A stretch of DNA of 64,000 bases from contig NZ_CCSF01000001.1 of the NCBI RefSeq assembly GCF_000756775.1, positions 1,860,001 through 1,924,000 on the forward strand, written 5' to 3'. This DNA comes from Pseudomonas saudiphocaensis (GTDB lineage: Bacteria > Pseudomonadota > Gammaproteobacteria > Pseudomonadales > Pseudomonadaceae). The position numbers and the translations under genes were made by a program. A model generated the notes under the pieces. It was not told the origin of the DNA. It saw only the letters and a program-made list of their open reading frames with translations, and searched no databases. This document shows, in pieces, positions 1 to 8,383 of this stretch. The number at the start of each line of letters is the position of its first letter. The stretch's first letter is position 1.

Positions 1-153
1 AACTGCTACCATCTGTATCCGGCGCACGCCGCGTTCGGTGGCTACAAGAAGTCCGGGGTCGGCCGCGAAACCCACAAGATGATCCTCGACCACTATCAGC
101 AGACCAAGAATCTGCTGATCAGCTACGACATCAATCCACTGGGCTTCTTCTAA
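1..153 (+). CDS. NAD-dependent aldehyde dehydrogenase, C-terminal end (partial)
   Basis: The window opens inside this gene; only the last 50 codons are present. They contain the late aldehyde dehydrogenase signature [11 protein letters not shown], which follows the catalytic domain and contributes to the oligomer interface. The end, [10 protein letters not shown], is what I recall for the ExaC/AcoD type of acetaldehyde dehydrogenase of pseudomonads, which oxidises aldehydes to acids with NAD. The catalytic cysteine and glutamate lie outside the window, so activity cannot be judged. No obvious terminator follows the TAA. Confidence 0.85.
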   Translation, partial: NCYHLYPAHAAFGGYKKSGVGRETHKMILDHYQQTKNLLISYDINPLGFF

Positions 154-228
154 GCAATCGCGTGGGCGGCGTCTGGCCGCCCACGCACCAACAAGATACC
201 TGCCAGGCTCCGCAATGCTGCCTAGAGC

Positions 229-780
229 CTAAAGAAGGTGCGTTTCTGCTGCACTTTTTCGAAGAAAATGCCATGAACGAGCGCTTCCGGCGCAGGGCAT
301 GACGCTTGCTAGGGTTGTTTGCCATTTCGCCCGCGGCGGTGACGGAGGGTTGCGACACTCGCGACGAAACGGCAACAGACCCTGGCCCTCCGCCAATAAC
401 ACAACGGCTTCCACCTCGAACAACATGCCCTCCAGCGCCAGACGCGGCACCGGAATCAGCGTGCAGGCCGGCCCCGACCCCGGCGCTCGCTCCAGCTCCT
501 CGCCGAAGACCTGCAGCCGCGCCTCGCTGTGATTGACGATGAGTACGGTGAGTTTGGCGATCTGCTGCGGCGTGCCGCCTACCGCAGCAATGGCGGTGCA
601 AAGGTTGTGCATGGCCTGGCGCAGCTGCTCGCAGAAGATCGCCGAAAGCCGGCCGTCTGCCGCTTCCCCGCCCTACCCGGCGATGAAAGCAATCCTTGCA
701 CCCGGTGGCAGCAGCGCCACGTGGGAGTAACCGTTCGGCGCCGGGTCGGCGTGCTTGAAGTAATCGAGGCGAATGGTCAT
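229..780 (-). pseudogene. RidA/YjgF-family protein, interrupted by an in-frame TAG
   Basis: An ATG at 780 opens a reading frame whose first 35 codons end at a TAG (673-675, complement). The same frame continues without another stop to 229. The two halves join as a RidA-family sequence: the stop sits in FIAG-stop-GG where relatives usually read FIAGQGG, which implies a CAG to TAG transition. The second half carries the conserved FEVEA strand. Homology ends near residue 130 (about 390), but the frame runs on for about 50 unrelated residues, so the original stop also seems lost. RidA proteins deaminate reactive enamine/imine intermediates. A divergent sigma factor gene, also broken, abuts its start. 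Suppression of the amber codon is possible but not indicated. Confidence 0.8.
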
Positions 781-1312
781 GGGGAACTCCAGCTTATTGT
801 CGGAAGTGACACAGCCAGGAGGCAGCCTCTCAGCGCTTCGTGACAACCGGACGCTCGCCACGCCGCCCGTCACAAAACGGCGCGCCAAACCGTCCACACT
901 GGATGAAGTCCTTCGAGACCTCGTCGTGCAGAACAGGACCGATATCTATCAGGCGCTACGACCCAAGCTGTTCGGCCTCGCCTATCGCCTGCTGGGCAGC
1001 CGGGCCGATACCGAAGATCTGCTGCAGGACGTCTGGTTCAACTGGATCGCCGCCGACGCCACGACCATTCGCGATACCGAGGCCGGCTGGTCACCGTAGT
1101 GACACGACTGGGCATCGACCAATTGCGCCGTAGGCATCGCCCGCCGCGCGGATGGCCGATGGCGTACCCGGGTCGCACTGATCAACGGCGAACCCGGCGT
1201 GCTGGTGCTACGGGCGAGCGTATTCATACGGCGATGACCCTGCTCAGCGACGGCCGGCACATCCGCCACATCTACTCGGTGGTCAGTCCGCACAAGCTGC
1301 CTCAGCCAAGCC
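773..1312 (+). pseudogene. ECF41-type sigma factor, frameshifted and internally deleted
   Basis: Homology starts near 899. The sigma region 2 helix is clear in the first frame: FGLAYRLLGSRADTEDLLQD. The frame stops at 1097-1099. The expected continuation LVTVVTRLGIDQLRRRHR lies in the next frame from about 1089; loss of one T in GCCTGGCTG explains the shift. The segment VALINGEPGVLVL, resembling the SnoaL-like C-terminal domain of ECF41 factors (NGxPG motif), appears in a third frame at 1148-1233. The end of the domain, RHIRHIYSVVSPHKL, returns in another frame to about 1303. Roughly 150 residues, including sigma region 4, are missing. The product cannot work as a sigma factor. It is divergent from the broken RidA gene, with overlapping 5' ends. 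Confidence 0.78.
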
Positions 1313-1398
1313 CGGATGCCGCGCCTGAGCCGCGCAGGCATCTTGTCGCATGCTGCAGCCCCGCTTATGGTTGAACGCCCTTCCGCCGGAACCTCTGC

Positions 1399-2211
1399 AT
1401 GTGGTCATTTCGCGCCTGGCAGCGCAAACGCATTCTTGCGCGCAACCCGATTGACGCCGAGCTCTGGCGCAATGTGCTGGACAGCCTGCCGCTGCTCGAC
1501 GGTCTGAGTGAAGAGGACCTGAGGCGCCTGCGCGAACGCGCCGTGCTGTTTCTACATGAAAAGCGCCTCACGCCATTGCCGGGCGTCGAGCTGCGACCTG
1601 AAGACCGCCTGCGCTTGGCACTGCAGGCCCAGCTACCGCTGCTCTGCCTCGATGAGCTCGGCTGGTACCGGGGCTTTCACGAGATCGTTCTGTATCCCGA
1701 CGACTTCCTTAGCCCACAAAAATACCGCGACCCAGCCGGTATCGAGCATGAGTGGGACGGCGAGCACAGCGGCGAGGCCTGGCTGCAGGGCCCGGTGATC
1801 CTCGCCTGGCCCGGCGTACAACAAAGCGGCGGCTGGGACTGCTACAACCTGGTGATCCACGAGCTGGCACACAAGCTGGACATGCTGGGCGGAGCCGCCA
1901 ACGGGCTGCCGCCACTGCACCGCAACATGCGCATAGGCGATTGGGCCAGTGCCATGCAAGACGCCTACGATGCGCTCAATAGTGCACTGGATGCCGATCC
2001 CGACGCGCAAACAGCGATCGATCCTTACGCCGCGGAAGACCCGGCAGAGTTCTTCGCAGTCACCAGCGAGTATTTCTTCAGCGCTCCCGACTTGCTGCAC
2101 GAAGCCTTTCCTGCGGTGTATACGCAGCTTGCGGCGTTCTATCGACAGGACCCGTTGACGCGGCTCAAGCGCCTGCAACAGCAGCATCCGCAGTACATGG
2201 AACCTCGCTGA
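1399..2211 (+). CDS. mtfA: MtfA-family zinc metallopeptidase (M90)
   Basis: The 270-residue protein has the HELAH zinc motif at about residues 154-158 and a downstream acidic stretch, DPAEFFAVTSEYFF, likely to supply the third ligand. This is the arrangement of MtfA/YeeI, the soluble peptidase that in E. coli binds the glucose repressor Mlc and so affects PTS sugar uptake. The length matches the family. Pseudomonads generally lack that PTS glucose circuit, so the partner here is unknown. It stands alone between the decayed sigma factor and ppa. The ATG at 1399 gives the expected N terminus. Confidence 0.9.
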   Translation: MWSFRAWQRKRILARNPIDAELWRNVLDSLPLLDGLSEEDLRRLRERAVLFLHEKRLTPLPGVELRPEDRLRLALQAQLPLLCLDELGWYRGFHEIVLYPDDFLSPQKYRDPAGIEHEWDGEHSGEAWLQGPVILAWPGVQQSGGWDCYNLVIHELAHKLDMLGGAANGLPPLHRNMRIGDWASAMQDAYDALNSALDADPDAQTAIDPYAAEDPAEFFAVTSEYFFSAPDLLHEAFPAVYTQLAAFYRQDPLTRLKRLQQQHPQYMEPR

Positions 2212-2268
2212 CCACCTATCGTCGAATACGCTCACCACCATGCCCTCGCGCCTGGTTTAAGAGCGGCG

Positions 2269-2297
2269 TGGTAAACGCTCGACGGTGCGCCTATAAT
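2269..2297 (+). promoter_or_regulatory. Probable sigma-70 promoter of ppa
   Basis: A perfect TATAAT lies at 2292-2297, 55 bases before the ppa start, in a GC-rich setting. A -35 element at the right distance (2269-2274, TGGTAA) is poor, so the call rests on the -10 box and position. Confidence 0.4.
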
Positions 2298-2352
2298 CGC
2301 GCCCACTTTTTTCGCCCCCAAGGCCGTCTTGGCCGACCACGGAGCAATGTCC

Positions 2353-2880
2353 ATGAGCTACAGCAAAGTCCCGGCCGGCAAAGACCTGCCCAACGACATC
2401 TATGTCGCCATCGAGATTCCGGCCAACCACGCGCCGATCAAGTACGAAATCGATCACGACACCGACTGCCTGTTCGTCGACCGCTTCATGGCCACACCGA
2501 TGTTCTACCCGGCCAACTACGGCTTTATCCCTCACACCCTGGCCGACGACGGCGACCCCCTGGACGTACTGGTAGTAACCCCCTATCCGGTTGCTCCGGG
2601 CTCGGTCATCCGCTGCCGCCCGGTCGGCGTGTTGAACATGACCGACGAAGCCGGCGGCGACGCCAAGCTGATCGCCGTCCCCCATGACAAGCTGACCCAG
2701 CTGTACAAGGACGTGAAGGAATACACCGACCTGCCGCCACTGCTGATTGAGCAGATCAAGCACTTCTTCGAGAACTACAAGGATCTGGAGAAGGGCAAGT
2801 GGGTCAAGGTTGAAGGCTGGGAAGGCGCCGACGCCGCCCGCGCCGCCATTATCAAGGCTGCCGAGGCTTATCAGAAGTAA
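2353..2880 (+). CDS. ppa: Inorganic pyrophosphatase
   Basis: This 175-residue cytoplasmic enzyme hydrolyses pyrophosphate to two phosphates and pulls biosynthetic reactions forward. The family signature DGDPLDVLV, with the metal-binding aspartates, lies near residues 65-73. The N terminus [18 protein letters not shown] matches other Pseudomonas Ppa proteins almost residue for residue. An in-frame ATG at 2347 lies only two bases from the GGAG at 2341-2344, whereas the ATG at 2353 has eight bases of spacing, so 2353 is preferred. The gene is monocistronic with its own promoter and terminator. Confidence 0.97.
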   Translation: MSYSKVPAGKDLPNDIYVAIEIPANHAPIKYEIDHDTDCLFVDRFMATPMFYPANYGFIPHTLADDGDPLDVLVVTPYPVAPGSVIRCRPVGVLNMTDEAGGDAKLIAVPHDKLTQLYKDVKEYTDLPPLLIEQIKHFFENYKDLEKGKWVKVEGWEGADAARAAIIKAAEAYQK

Positions 2881-2895
2881 GCCCAGGCACCGAAG

Positions 2896-2923
2896 AAAAG
2901 CCGGCCACAAGCCGGCTTTTTAT
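2896..2923 (+). terminator. Rho-independent terminator of ppa
   Basis: A perfect 10-bp stem, AAAAGCCGGC / GCCGGCTTTT, encloses a CACAA loop and runs into T residues 16 bases after the ppa stop. The A/T-flanked stem could also serve the convergent regulator gene that ends at 2954. Confidence 0.9.
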
Positions 2924-2953
2924 TGCCTCGAATTCAGCGTCCTGAAGGCCGCA

Positions 2954-3922
2954 TCAGGTATCCAGATGCCCCGCTACAAACTGCGTCAGCCTGGAAAGCA
3001 TCAGCCGGGGTTCGCTACCCAGATTGGCGACCGGCGACCCCTGCAACTGCTCTGCAACCAGCTCCGCGCCTGCACCGGCCAGCGCCAGGGGGCAGTCGAT
3101 GGCCAGCGCCAGCTTGTTCAGCTGAAGCAGCAGGCTGGCTGCCGGCGGTGCCGGTGCAAAAAGTACCAGCGCCCGGGGCTGAATGGACTGACAGAGCAGC
3201 GTCAGCTCGTCCAGCGGCTGGCCCAGCGGCAGGACCCGCACTGCACCGCTGTCGCCGCCGAGCAGCAAGCCGGTAACCAGCAACTCCAGCTCGCGACACT
3301 GTCCTGGCAATGCGCCAAGCAGGATGCAATCCTCGGCGTTGCGCCGGACAAACTGCAGACGCTGCAAGACCCGTCCACGCAGGAAGGCGTCATAGAACAG
3401 CCACTGACTCTGCTGACCGAAGCCGGTCTGATGCATCAGCTCCTGCCACAAGGGCAGCAGCACCTCAGCGAAAACCTGTGAGATCGGATAAAGGGAAAAG
3501 ACCTGCCCGTACAGCTGTTCAAGTCGCGCCTCATCGAAGTCGGCCAGTGCCTGACGCAGGCCCGCCTGCCACTCAAGCCACTCAGAGGTTGCAGGCACCT
3601 CCTTGGCCACCGGCGTTGGCCCAGCCACTGTATCCGGGCGGGCCGCAGGCCTGTTGCGTGCCAGCAGCGTGCCCACCTTGCTCACTGCGACACCGCGCTC
3701 GGTCCAGGACAGGATGTCGCGAATGGTCGTAACGTCTTCCAGGGAATAAAGGCGATGCCCGCCCTCGGTGCGTACCGGCTGAATCAAACCGTAGCGCCGC
3801 TCCCACGCTCGCAGCGTTACCGGGTTGACCCCCGTCAGCCGCACGACCTCACGGATGGGCAGCAGCTCATCACTGGCAGAAGATGCTGAAAAGGTAGGCA
3901 ACGGCTCGGCTCGCTCGATCAT
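2954..3922 (-). CDS. MerR-family regulator, class II LitR/CarH-like (PplR1-like)
   Basis: The 322-residue protein has a MerR-type winged helix at about residues 21-90 (LPIREVVRLTGVNP, LRAWERRYGL, GHRLYS). A C-terminal region follows with the fold pattern of the B12-binding half of LitR/CarH regulators. I see no DxHxxG or other cobalamin ligand motif, which is the mark of class II LitR proteins. In P. putida such proteins (PplR) repress light-induced genes and work with a short LOV protein. Here a LOV gene lies directly divergent. The frame is open upstream to 4099, but the ATG at 3922 gives the family N terminus. Its promoter region holds the inverted repeat at 3956-3979, so autoregulation is likely. 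Confidence 0.8.
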   Translation of the reverse strand: MIERAEPLPTFSASSASDELLPIREVVRLTGVNPVTLRAWERRYGLIQPVRTEGGHRLYSLEDVTTIRDILSWTERGVAVSKVGTLLARNRPAARPDTVAGPTPVAKEVPATSEWLEWQAGLRQALADFDEARLEQLYGQVFSLYPISQVFAEVLLPLWQELMHQTGFGQQSQWLFYDAFLRGRVLQRLQFVRRNAEDCILLGALPGQCRELELLVTGLLLGGDSGAVRVLPLGQPLDELTLLCQSIQPRALVLFAPAPPAASLLLQLNKLALAIDCPLALAGAGAELVAEQLQGSPVANLGSEPRLMLSRLTQFVAGHLDT

Positions 3923-3955
3923 GGAAAGGGCATACTGGACTGTGAATACCGATAG

Positions 3956-3979
3956 TGTACAGATGTCGATATTTGTAGA
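3956..3979. promoter_or_regulatory. Putative LitR/PplR operator between the MerR and LOV genes
   Basis: TGTACA (3956-3961) and TGTAGA (3974-3979) are separated by exactly 12 bases. The pattern TRTACA-N12-TGTAYA is what I recall for class II LitR operators in P. putida, with one mismatch here. It lies 34 bases before the MerR start and 97 before the LOV start, and could control both. Confidence 0.6.
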
Positions 3980-4075
3980 AGCGCTACACCGCAAAAATCT
4001 GCTGACGGGCCCGCGGCAAGGCATCATTTGACCGAATTGCTCTAGAATGGCGCGTCGTCTAGCGAGAGTCTGAGC

Positions 4076-4528
4076 ATGATCAACGCAAAGCTGCTGCAAC
4101 TGGTGGTTGAAGCCTCAAACGATGGCATCGTGGTGGCCGAACAGGAAGGCGACGACAACATCCTGATCTACGCCAACCCCGCCTTCCAACGCCTGACCGG
4201 CTACGCCGTGGACGACATCCTCTATCAGGACTGCCGTTTCCTGCAGGGCAACGACCGGGATCAACCAGGCCTGGCCAATATTCGCGAAGCGGTGCGCAAC
4301 CTGAAGCCTTGCCGGGAGATCATTCGCAACTACCGCCAGGACGGTACCGCGTTCTGGAACGAGCTTTCGATCAGCCCGGTGTTTAACGAGGCTGACCAGC
4401 TCACCTACTTCATCGGCATTCAGAAAGATGTCAGCGCCGAAGTACACGCTTCCGAGCGAGTGCGCGAATTGGAAGCGGAAGTCGCTCAACTGAAAAGCCA
4501 ACTGGCTCAACTACAAGCCAAAGCCTGA
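4076..4528 (+). CDS. Short LOV-domain blue-light photoreceptor (PpSB1-LOV-like)
   Basis: This 150-residue protein is a single LOV domain with short flanking helices and no effector domain. The flavin-adduct motif reads DCRFLQG with the photoactive cysteine at residue 53, the same position I recall for PpSB1-LOV of P. putida. The following NDRDQ, the FWNELSISPV strand and the YFIGIQKDVS end are typical of LOV. Residues 119-150 form a heptad-rich helix (RVRELEAEVAQLKSQLAQL) suited to dimerisation. It should bind FMN and form a cysteinyl adduct in blue light. The divergent class II LitR gene suggests that it relays the light signal by protein contact. A GAGAG at about 4062 serves as ribosome binding site. 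Confidence 0.93.
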   Translation: MINAKLLQLVVEASNDGIVVAEQEGDDNILIYANPAFQRLTGYAVDDILYQDCRFLQGNDRDQPGLANIREAVRNLKPCREIIRNYRQDGTAFWNELSISPVFNEADQLTYFIGIQKDVSAEVHASERVRELEAEVAQLKSQLAQLQAKA

Positions 4529-4689
4529 TACCTCCCCCTTTCTCCAGGGCGCTGACGGTCTTCAATGCCGGCTCGCGCCCTGCTTCCCTATCAGAAGTCC
4601 GTCTTTTAAAGCCGAATCAGCGGATGGCGGGTGCCTTGTTTGCGGATGAGGCCGGCGATGGCGCTCGGCCATTAGCCAAACCTATCAAA

Positions 4690-4716
4690 CCTATACATTT
4701 ATTAAAGTTGTATAGG
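4690..4716. promoter_or_regulatory. Perfect inverted repeat in the LOV-PAS/MCP intergenic region
   Basis: CCTATACA (4690-4697) and TGTATAGG (4709-4716) form a perfect 8+8 inverted repeat around an AT-rich 11-base spacer. The inner half-sites TATACA/TGTATA match the operators of this region, but the spacing is 11 rather than 12. It lies 196 bases before the PAS/MCP gene. The rest of the 383-base gap (4529-4911) shows only a weak GC hairpin after the LOV gene and a lone TGTACA at 4809-4814; no credible small gene was found. Confidence 0.5.
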
Positions 4717-4911
4717 ATATATCGGCATCGTAATCTATCTACGTTCGCCGAACCCCCTGCAATGAAGCATCTGCTGCCGCCAGCAGACCGGACGCATCGC
4801 ACGAAAATTGTACAGATAGGTGCAGTCAGCCTTTGCAACCCAAGCAAGGTATAAGCGGTTGCCAGTTGCGGTGAGCCAAAACGTTCATGGAAGCACTTTG
4901 GAGCACGACAC

Positions 4912-6240
4912 ATGTTCATGCGCACCCGAAAGCACAACGACACCCTGCGCGAACATCAGGCGCAGCTGACAATCCTGGAAAACGAACATGACGCCCTGCG
5001 TAGCGCCATGATGGTCATCGAGTTCAGCCAGGACGGCCTGGTTCTCGATGCAAATGCCCAGTCCCTGACGGCGCTGGGTTATACGCTGAGCGAGATTCGC
5101 GGCCGGTCTCATCGACAGCTTTGCGACACCGCCCACACCGGCAGCCATGCCTACAAGGCGTTCTGGCAGGCGCTCCTGCTGGGGCGTGCGCACAATGAGC
5201 GAGTGCAACTGCTGGGCCGTGACGGCCAACAGATATGGTTGCAGGCCAGCTACATTCCGCTGTGCGAGGCAGACGGCAGAATGAACCGCATCATCATGCT
5301 GGGCACCGATATAACAGAGCAGACGCTGCGCGCGCAGGCGGAAACCAGCTTCATGCAGGCAGTGGGGCGCTCCATGGCAGTGATCGAATTTAATCTGCGC
5401 GGAGAAGTGGTGAACGCCAATGCGAACTTCCTGCAGGTGATGGGTTATCGCCTCGAAGAAATTCGCGGAAAGCAGCATCAGCTGTTCTGTCAGCCTGAAG
5501 AAGTCCAGAGCGAGACTTATCGCCGTTTCTGGGCGGGGCTAAACGGGGGCGAGTTCAACTCGGGCCTGTTCCAGCGACTCACCAAGCACGGCAAAAAGGT
5601 CTGGTTGCAGGCGACCTACAACCCCTTGTTTGACGCTAACGGCAAGCTCTATGGCGTGGTCAAGTTCGCCAGCGACATCACACAGCGGATCGAACAGCGC
5701 GACGCTGTAACCAGGGCGGCACAGCTGGCTTTCGACACCTCGCGGCAGACCGACGAGCACGCAAGACATGGCGCGGCTGTGGTCCAGCAGACTGTGGGCG
5801 TGGTGCAAAGCATTGCCGATGAGCTGCAGCTGGTGGCCCAGGGCATCACAGCGCTGAGCGCGCAATCTGAAGAGATCGGCAGCATCGTCGAGACAATTCG
5901 CAGCATCGCCGAGCAGACCAACCTGCTAGCACTCAATGCCGCCATCGAAGCAGCCCGGGCCGGCGAACAAGGTCGCGGTTTTGCGGTTGTCGCCGACGAG
6001 GTGCGCAACCTGGCCAGGCGTACCAGCCAGGCGACCATAGCCATCACAGAGGGCGTTGGCAGGAATCGCGAATTGGCCAGGCAGGCGGCGGGCAGCATGG
6101 AGTCGAGCACGCTCAAGGCCGAACAGGGCGTGAACCTCGCCAACCAGGCAGGAACGGTGATCCTCGACATTCAACAGGGCGCGCAGCAGGTGGTGGAAGT
6201 GGTCAGCCAGTTTGCCCAGACCCTGGATCGACAACAGTAA
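4912..6240 (+). CDS. Soluble double-PAS methyl-accepting chemotaxis-type transducer (BdlA-like)
   Basis: The 442-residue protein has two PAS domains (about residues 25-140 and 150-260) with repeated GYxLxEIRGxxHxxLC blocks. A short MCP signalling domain follows, with the highly conserved hairpin tip [19 protein letters not shown]. No transmembrane segment or HAMP domain is visible, so it should be cytoplasmic. This layout is that of BdlA, the biofilm dispersion protein of P. aeruginosa, and of Aer-like receptors. The PAS domains may bind heme, flavin or nothing; no LOV cysteine is present. Its position next to a LOV protein and an EAL protein makes a light- or redox-linked lifestyle role plausible, but this is inference. 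ATG 4912 has a GGAG about 9 bases upstream. Confidence 0.85.
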   Translation: MFMRTRKHNDTLREHQAQLTILENEHDALRSAMMVIEFSQDGLVLDANAQSLTALGYTLSEIRGRSHRQLCDTAHTGSHAYKAFWQALLLGRAHNERVQLLGRDGQQIWLQASYIPLCEADGRMNRIIMLGTDITEQTLRAQAETSFMQAVGRSMAVIEFNLRGEVVNANANFLQVMGYRLEEIRGKQHQLFCQPEEVQSETYRRFWAGLNGGEFNSGLFQRLTKHGKKVWLQATYNPLFDANGKLYGVVKFASDITQRIEQRDAVTRAAQLAFDTSRQTDEHARHGAAVVQQTVGVVQSIADELQLVAQGITALSAQSEEIGSIVETIRSIAEQTNLLALNAAIEAARAGEQGRGFAVVADEVRNLARRTSQATIAITEGVGRNRELARQAAGSMESSTLKAEQGVNLANQAGTVILDIQQGAQQVVEVVSQFAQTLDRQQ

Positions 6241-6428
6241 TAGTTGCAACCAAGGCTACGGATATGGCCAGCGCACCCGGCACACTGCTATTCGCAGCCC
6301 TACCGTGATTACCCTTCGGGCACCTCCAGAGGAAATAGGCTTCACTTGCCTTGGGCTAGCCTCGGATAACGTAGTGGCCAGCCCATGGATAAATCAGCGC
6401 GGGCGGGACAGCACTGCAAGGAGGATCT

Positions 6429-7343
6429 ATGCGAATTCTACTGACCGGCGGGACCGGGCTCATTGGCCGGGCCCTCTGCCGTCACTGGCTTGAGCAGGGG
6501 CATGAATTGCTGGTCTGGAGCCGTCGACCGGAGCAGGTACCGCAGCTGTGCGGTGCCGCCGTGCGCGGCGTGGCTCGGCTGGAAGAGCTGGGTGATATCG
6601 AGCTGCACGCGGTGATCAACCTGGCCGGAGCGCCCATTGCCGAGCGCCACTGGACCCGGGCACGCAAGGCTTTGCTATGGGAGAGCCGCATCAACCTGAC
6701 AGAGCGCCTGGTCGACTGGCTGGCCGGGCTGACCCGGCGTCCGCAACTCATGATCTCCGGCTCGGCTGTCGGCTGGTATGGCGACGCCGGCGAGCGCCAA
6801 CTGCGGGAGGACGATCCTCCGGCCTCAAGCGATTTCGCCAGTCAGCTCTGCATCGCCTGGGAAGAAAGCGCGCAACGAGCCCAGGAGCTGGGCATCCGCG
6901 TAATACTGATTCGGACCGGGCTGGTACTGGCCCGCGATGGCGGCTTCCTCACCCGACTGTTGCCGCCGTTTCGACTGGGCCTGGGCGGTCGCATTGGCGA
7001 TGGCCGACAGTGGATGCCCTGGATTCATCTGCAAGATCAGGTCGCGCTGATCGACTTTCTTCTGCACCACCCCACCGCCAACGGCCCCTATAACGCCTGC
7101 GCTCCGCAGCCGGTGCGCAATGCCGAGTTCACTCGCAATCTGGCACAAGCGCTGCACCGGCCGGCACTGCTGCCACTGCCGGCGCCGCTATTGCGTGTCG
7201 GTTTTGGTGAGCTGTCCGGGCTGCTGCTGGGCGGCCAGCACGTGCTCCCCGAACGCTTGTCAGCCGAAGGATTCAGGTTTCGTTTCTCCGAGTTACCGGC
7301 GGCGCTGGCCGATCTATTGGACGGCAACCACGCCGAGCGCTGA
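6429..7343 (+). CDS. TIGR01777-family NAD(P)-dependent epimerase/oxidoreductase (YfcH-like)
   Basis: This extended short-chain dehydrogenase has 304 residues. It has an N-terminal nucleotide-binding motif, ILLTGGTGLIGRAL (residues 3-16), the GSAVGWYGD segment typical of TIGR01777 proteins near residue 115, and the family C-terminal domain. The substrate is not known for the family. In P. putida a relative belongs to the light-induced set around photolyase, as I recall, which fits the setting here. An AGGAGG at 6419-6424 gives a strong ribosome binding site. Its 3' end overlaps the convergent EAL gene by 30 bases. Confidence 0.85.
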   Translation: MRILLTGGTGLIGRALCRHWLEQGHELLVWSRRPEQVPQLCGAAVRGVARLEELGDIELHAVINLAGAPIAERHWTRARKALLWESRINLTERLVDWLAGLTRRPQLMISGSAVGWYGDAGERQLREDDPPASSDFASQLCIAWEESAQRAQELGIRVILIRTGLVLARDGGFLTRLLPPFRLGLGGRIGDGRQWMPWIHLQDQVALIDFLLHHPTANGPYNACAPQPVRNAEFTRNLAQALHRPALLPLPAPLLRVGFGELSGLLLGGQHVLPERLSAEGFRFRFSELPAALADLLDGNHAER

Positions 7344-8183
7344 GCGCCTACTTGCCAGCAATGCTGGCAATCCCGACAGTGGCTCAACCAATGCCGAGTC
7401 GGCCTCGCTAGAGGCCGGCCAGTCCACCTGCGGCAACGCCTCGAACGCTGGACGAGCGAACAGGTAGCCCTGGAACAGATAGATTCCAAGGCCCTCCAAC
7501 AGCCGCAGCTCGCCCAGCGTTTCGACACCCTCGGCGATCACTTCGATGTTCAGCACGCGGCAGACACCGAGGATGCCCTGAACAATGGCCTGACGCACCG
7601 GATCGGTATCGATGCCGCGCACCAGTGCCATGTCCAGCTTGATGATGTCCGGCTGGAACTCGGCCAATAAGTTGAGCCCCGAATAGCCGGCGCCAAAATC
7701 GTCGATTGCAGTCTTGAAGCGCTGTCTCTGATATTCGTCAATGATGCCCTTGAGGTGCTCCTTTTCCACCAGCTGCTCACTTTCGGTGATTTCGAAAATG
7801 ATCCGGTCAGTGGGGAAGTTAAAGCGCCGGGCCGCCTGCAATGTGGCCCGAATGCACGTAGCCGCCTGATACACCGCATTGGGCAGGAAGTTGATGCTCA
7901 GCAGGCAGGGCATCTGCAGGCGGGCCGCCCACTCCACCGCCTTTACCCGGCAGGCCTGATCGAACGCATAGCGGTTCTGCTCGTTGACCCGCCCCAGCAC
8001 GCTGGCCGCGCCGCTGCCGTCTATGCCGCGCACCAGTGCCTCATAGGCAAACAAGCTCTGATTGCGCAGATCGACGATCGGCTGGAAGGCAATGCTGAAA
8101 TCAAAGTCCAGCGCGTTACCCTCTCTGCAATGGACGCAGGAGGGAATCGGAAGATGTTTATTCATGCTCGTGCATCCATTCAA
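7314..8183 (-). CDS. EAL-domain protein, probable c-di-GMP phosphodiesterase
   Basis: The protein is essentially one EAL domain after a short head containing CVHC. The catalytic set looks complete: EALVRG at about residues 48-53, FEITESE, DDFGAGYSGL and the late IAEGVET. It is therefore likely to cleave c-di-GMP and lower the signal that favours biofilm. No membrane segment or sensor domain is seen. Two starts compete: TTG at 8183, with AGGA about 9 bases upstream, and ATG at 8165 without a good site; the TTG is listed. The gene is divergent from the photolyase operon and shares its promoter region, which holds two LitR-type repeats, so light control is plausible. Confidence 0.85.
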   Translation of the reverse strand: MNGCTSMNKHLPIPSCVHCREGNALDFDFSIAFQPIVDLRNQSLFAYEALVRGIDGSGAASVLGRVNEQNRYAFDQACRVKAVEWAARLQMPCLLSINFLPNAVYQAATCIRATLQAARRFNFPTDRIIFEITESEQLVEKEHLKGIIDEYQRQRFKTAIDDFGAGYSGLNLLAEFQPDIIKLDMALVRGIDTDPVRQAIVQGILGVCRVLNIEVIAEGVETLGELRLLEGLGIYLFQGYLFARPAFEALPQVDWPASSEADSALVEPLSGLPALLASRRSALGVVAVQ

Positions 8184-8294
8184 AAAGAATTCCTGTTCAG
8201 GCTGGGCGACACCGAGCAGCTGTCACCAATGCTCTGTCCAATAGAAGAGCCGGCATCAGCTTTACTGCTCCGCTCTGTCGACCCGACAGAAATC

Positions 8295-8318
8295 TATACA
8301 CAACCATTGACTTGTACA
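8295..8318. promoter_or_regulatory. Putative LitR/PplR operator, distal box of photolyase operon
   Basis: TATACA (8295-8300), 12 bases, then TGTACA (8313-8318): an exact match to TRTACA-N12-TGTAYA, an inverted repeat of hexamers. It sits between the EAL gene and the DUF523 gene. Confidence 0.65.
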
Positions 8319-8343
8319 AGATAATTTATATCCTGAATATACC

Positions 8344-8367
8344 TGTACAAGCCAACCAACACGTATA
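8344..8367. promoter_or_regulatory. Putative LitR/PplR operator, proximal box of photolyase operon
   Basis: TGTACA (8344-8349), 12 bases, then CGTATA (8362-8367), one mismatch from the pattern. It lies 17 bases before the DUF523 start. The AT-rich stretch between the two boxes (8321-8340) could hold the promoter, so a repressor bound at both boxes would flank it. Confidence 0.55.
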
Positions 8368-8383
8368 AGTTTCCCGAGGTTTC

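Noticed and set aside
4624-4854. Possible 76-residue gene between the LOV and PAS/MCP genes
   Set aside because: No ribosome site, no conserved motif, and it runs through the palindrome at 4690-4716.
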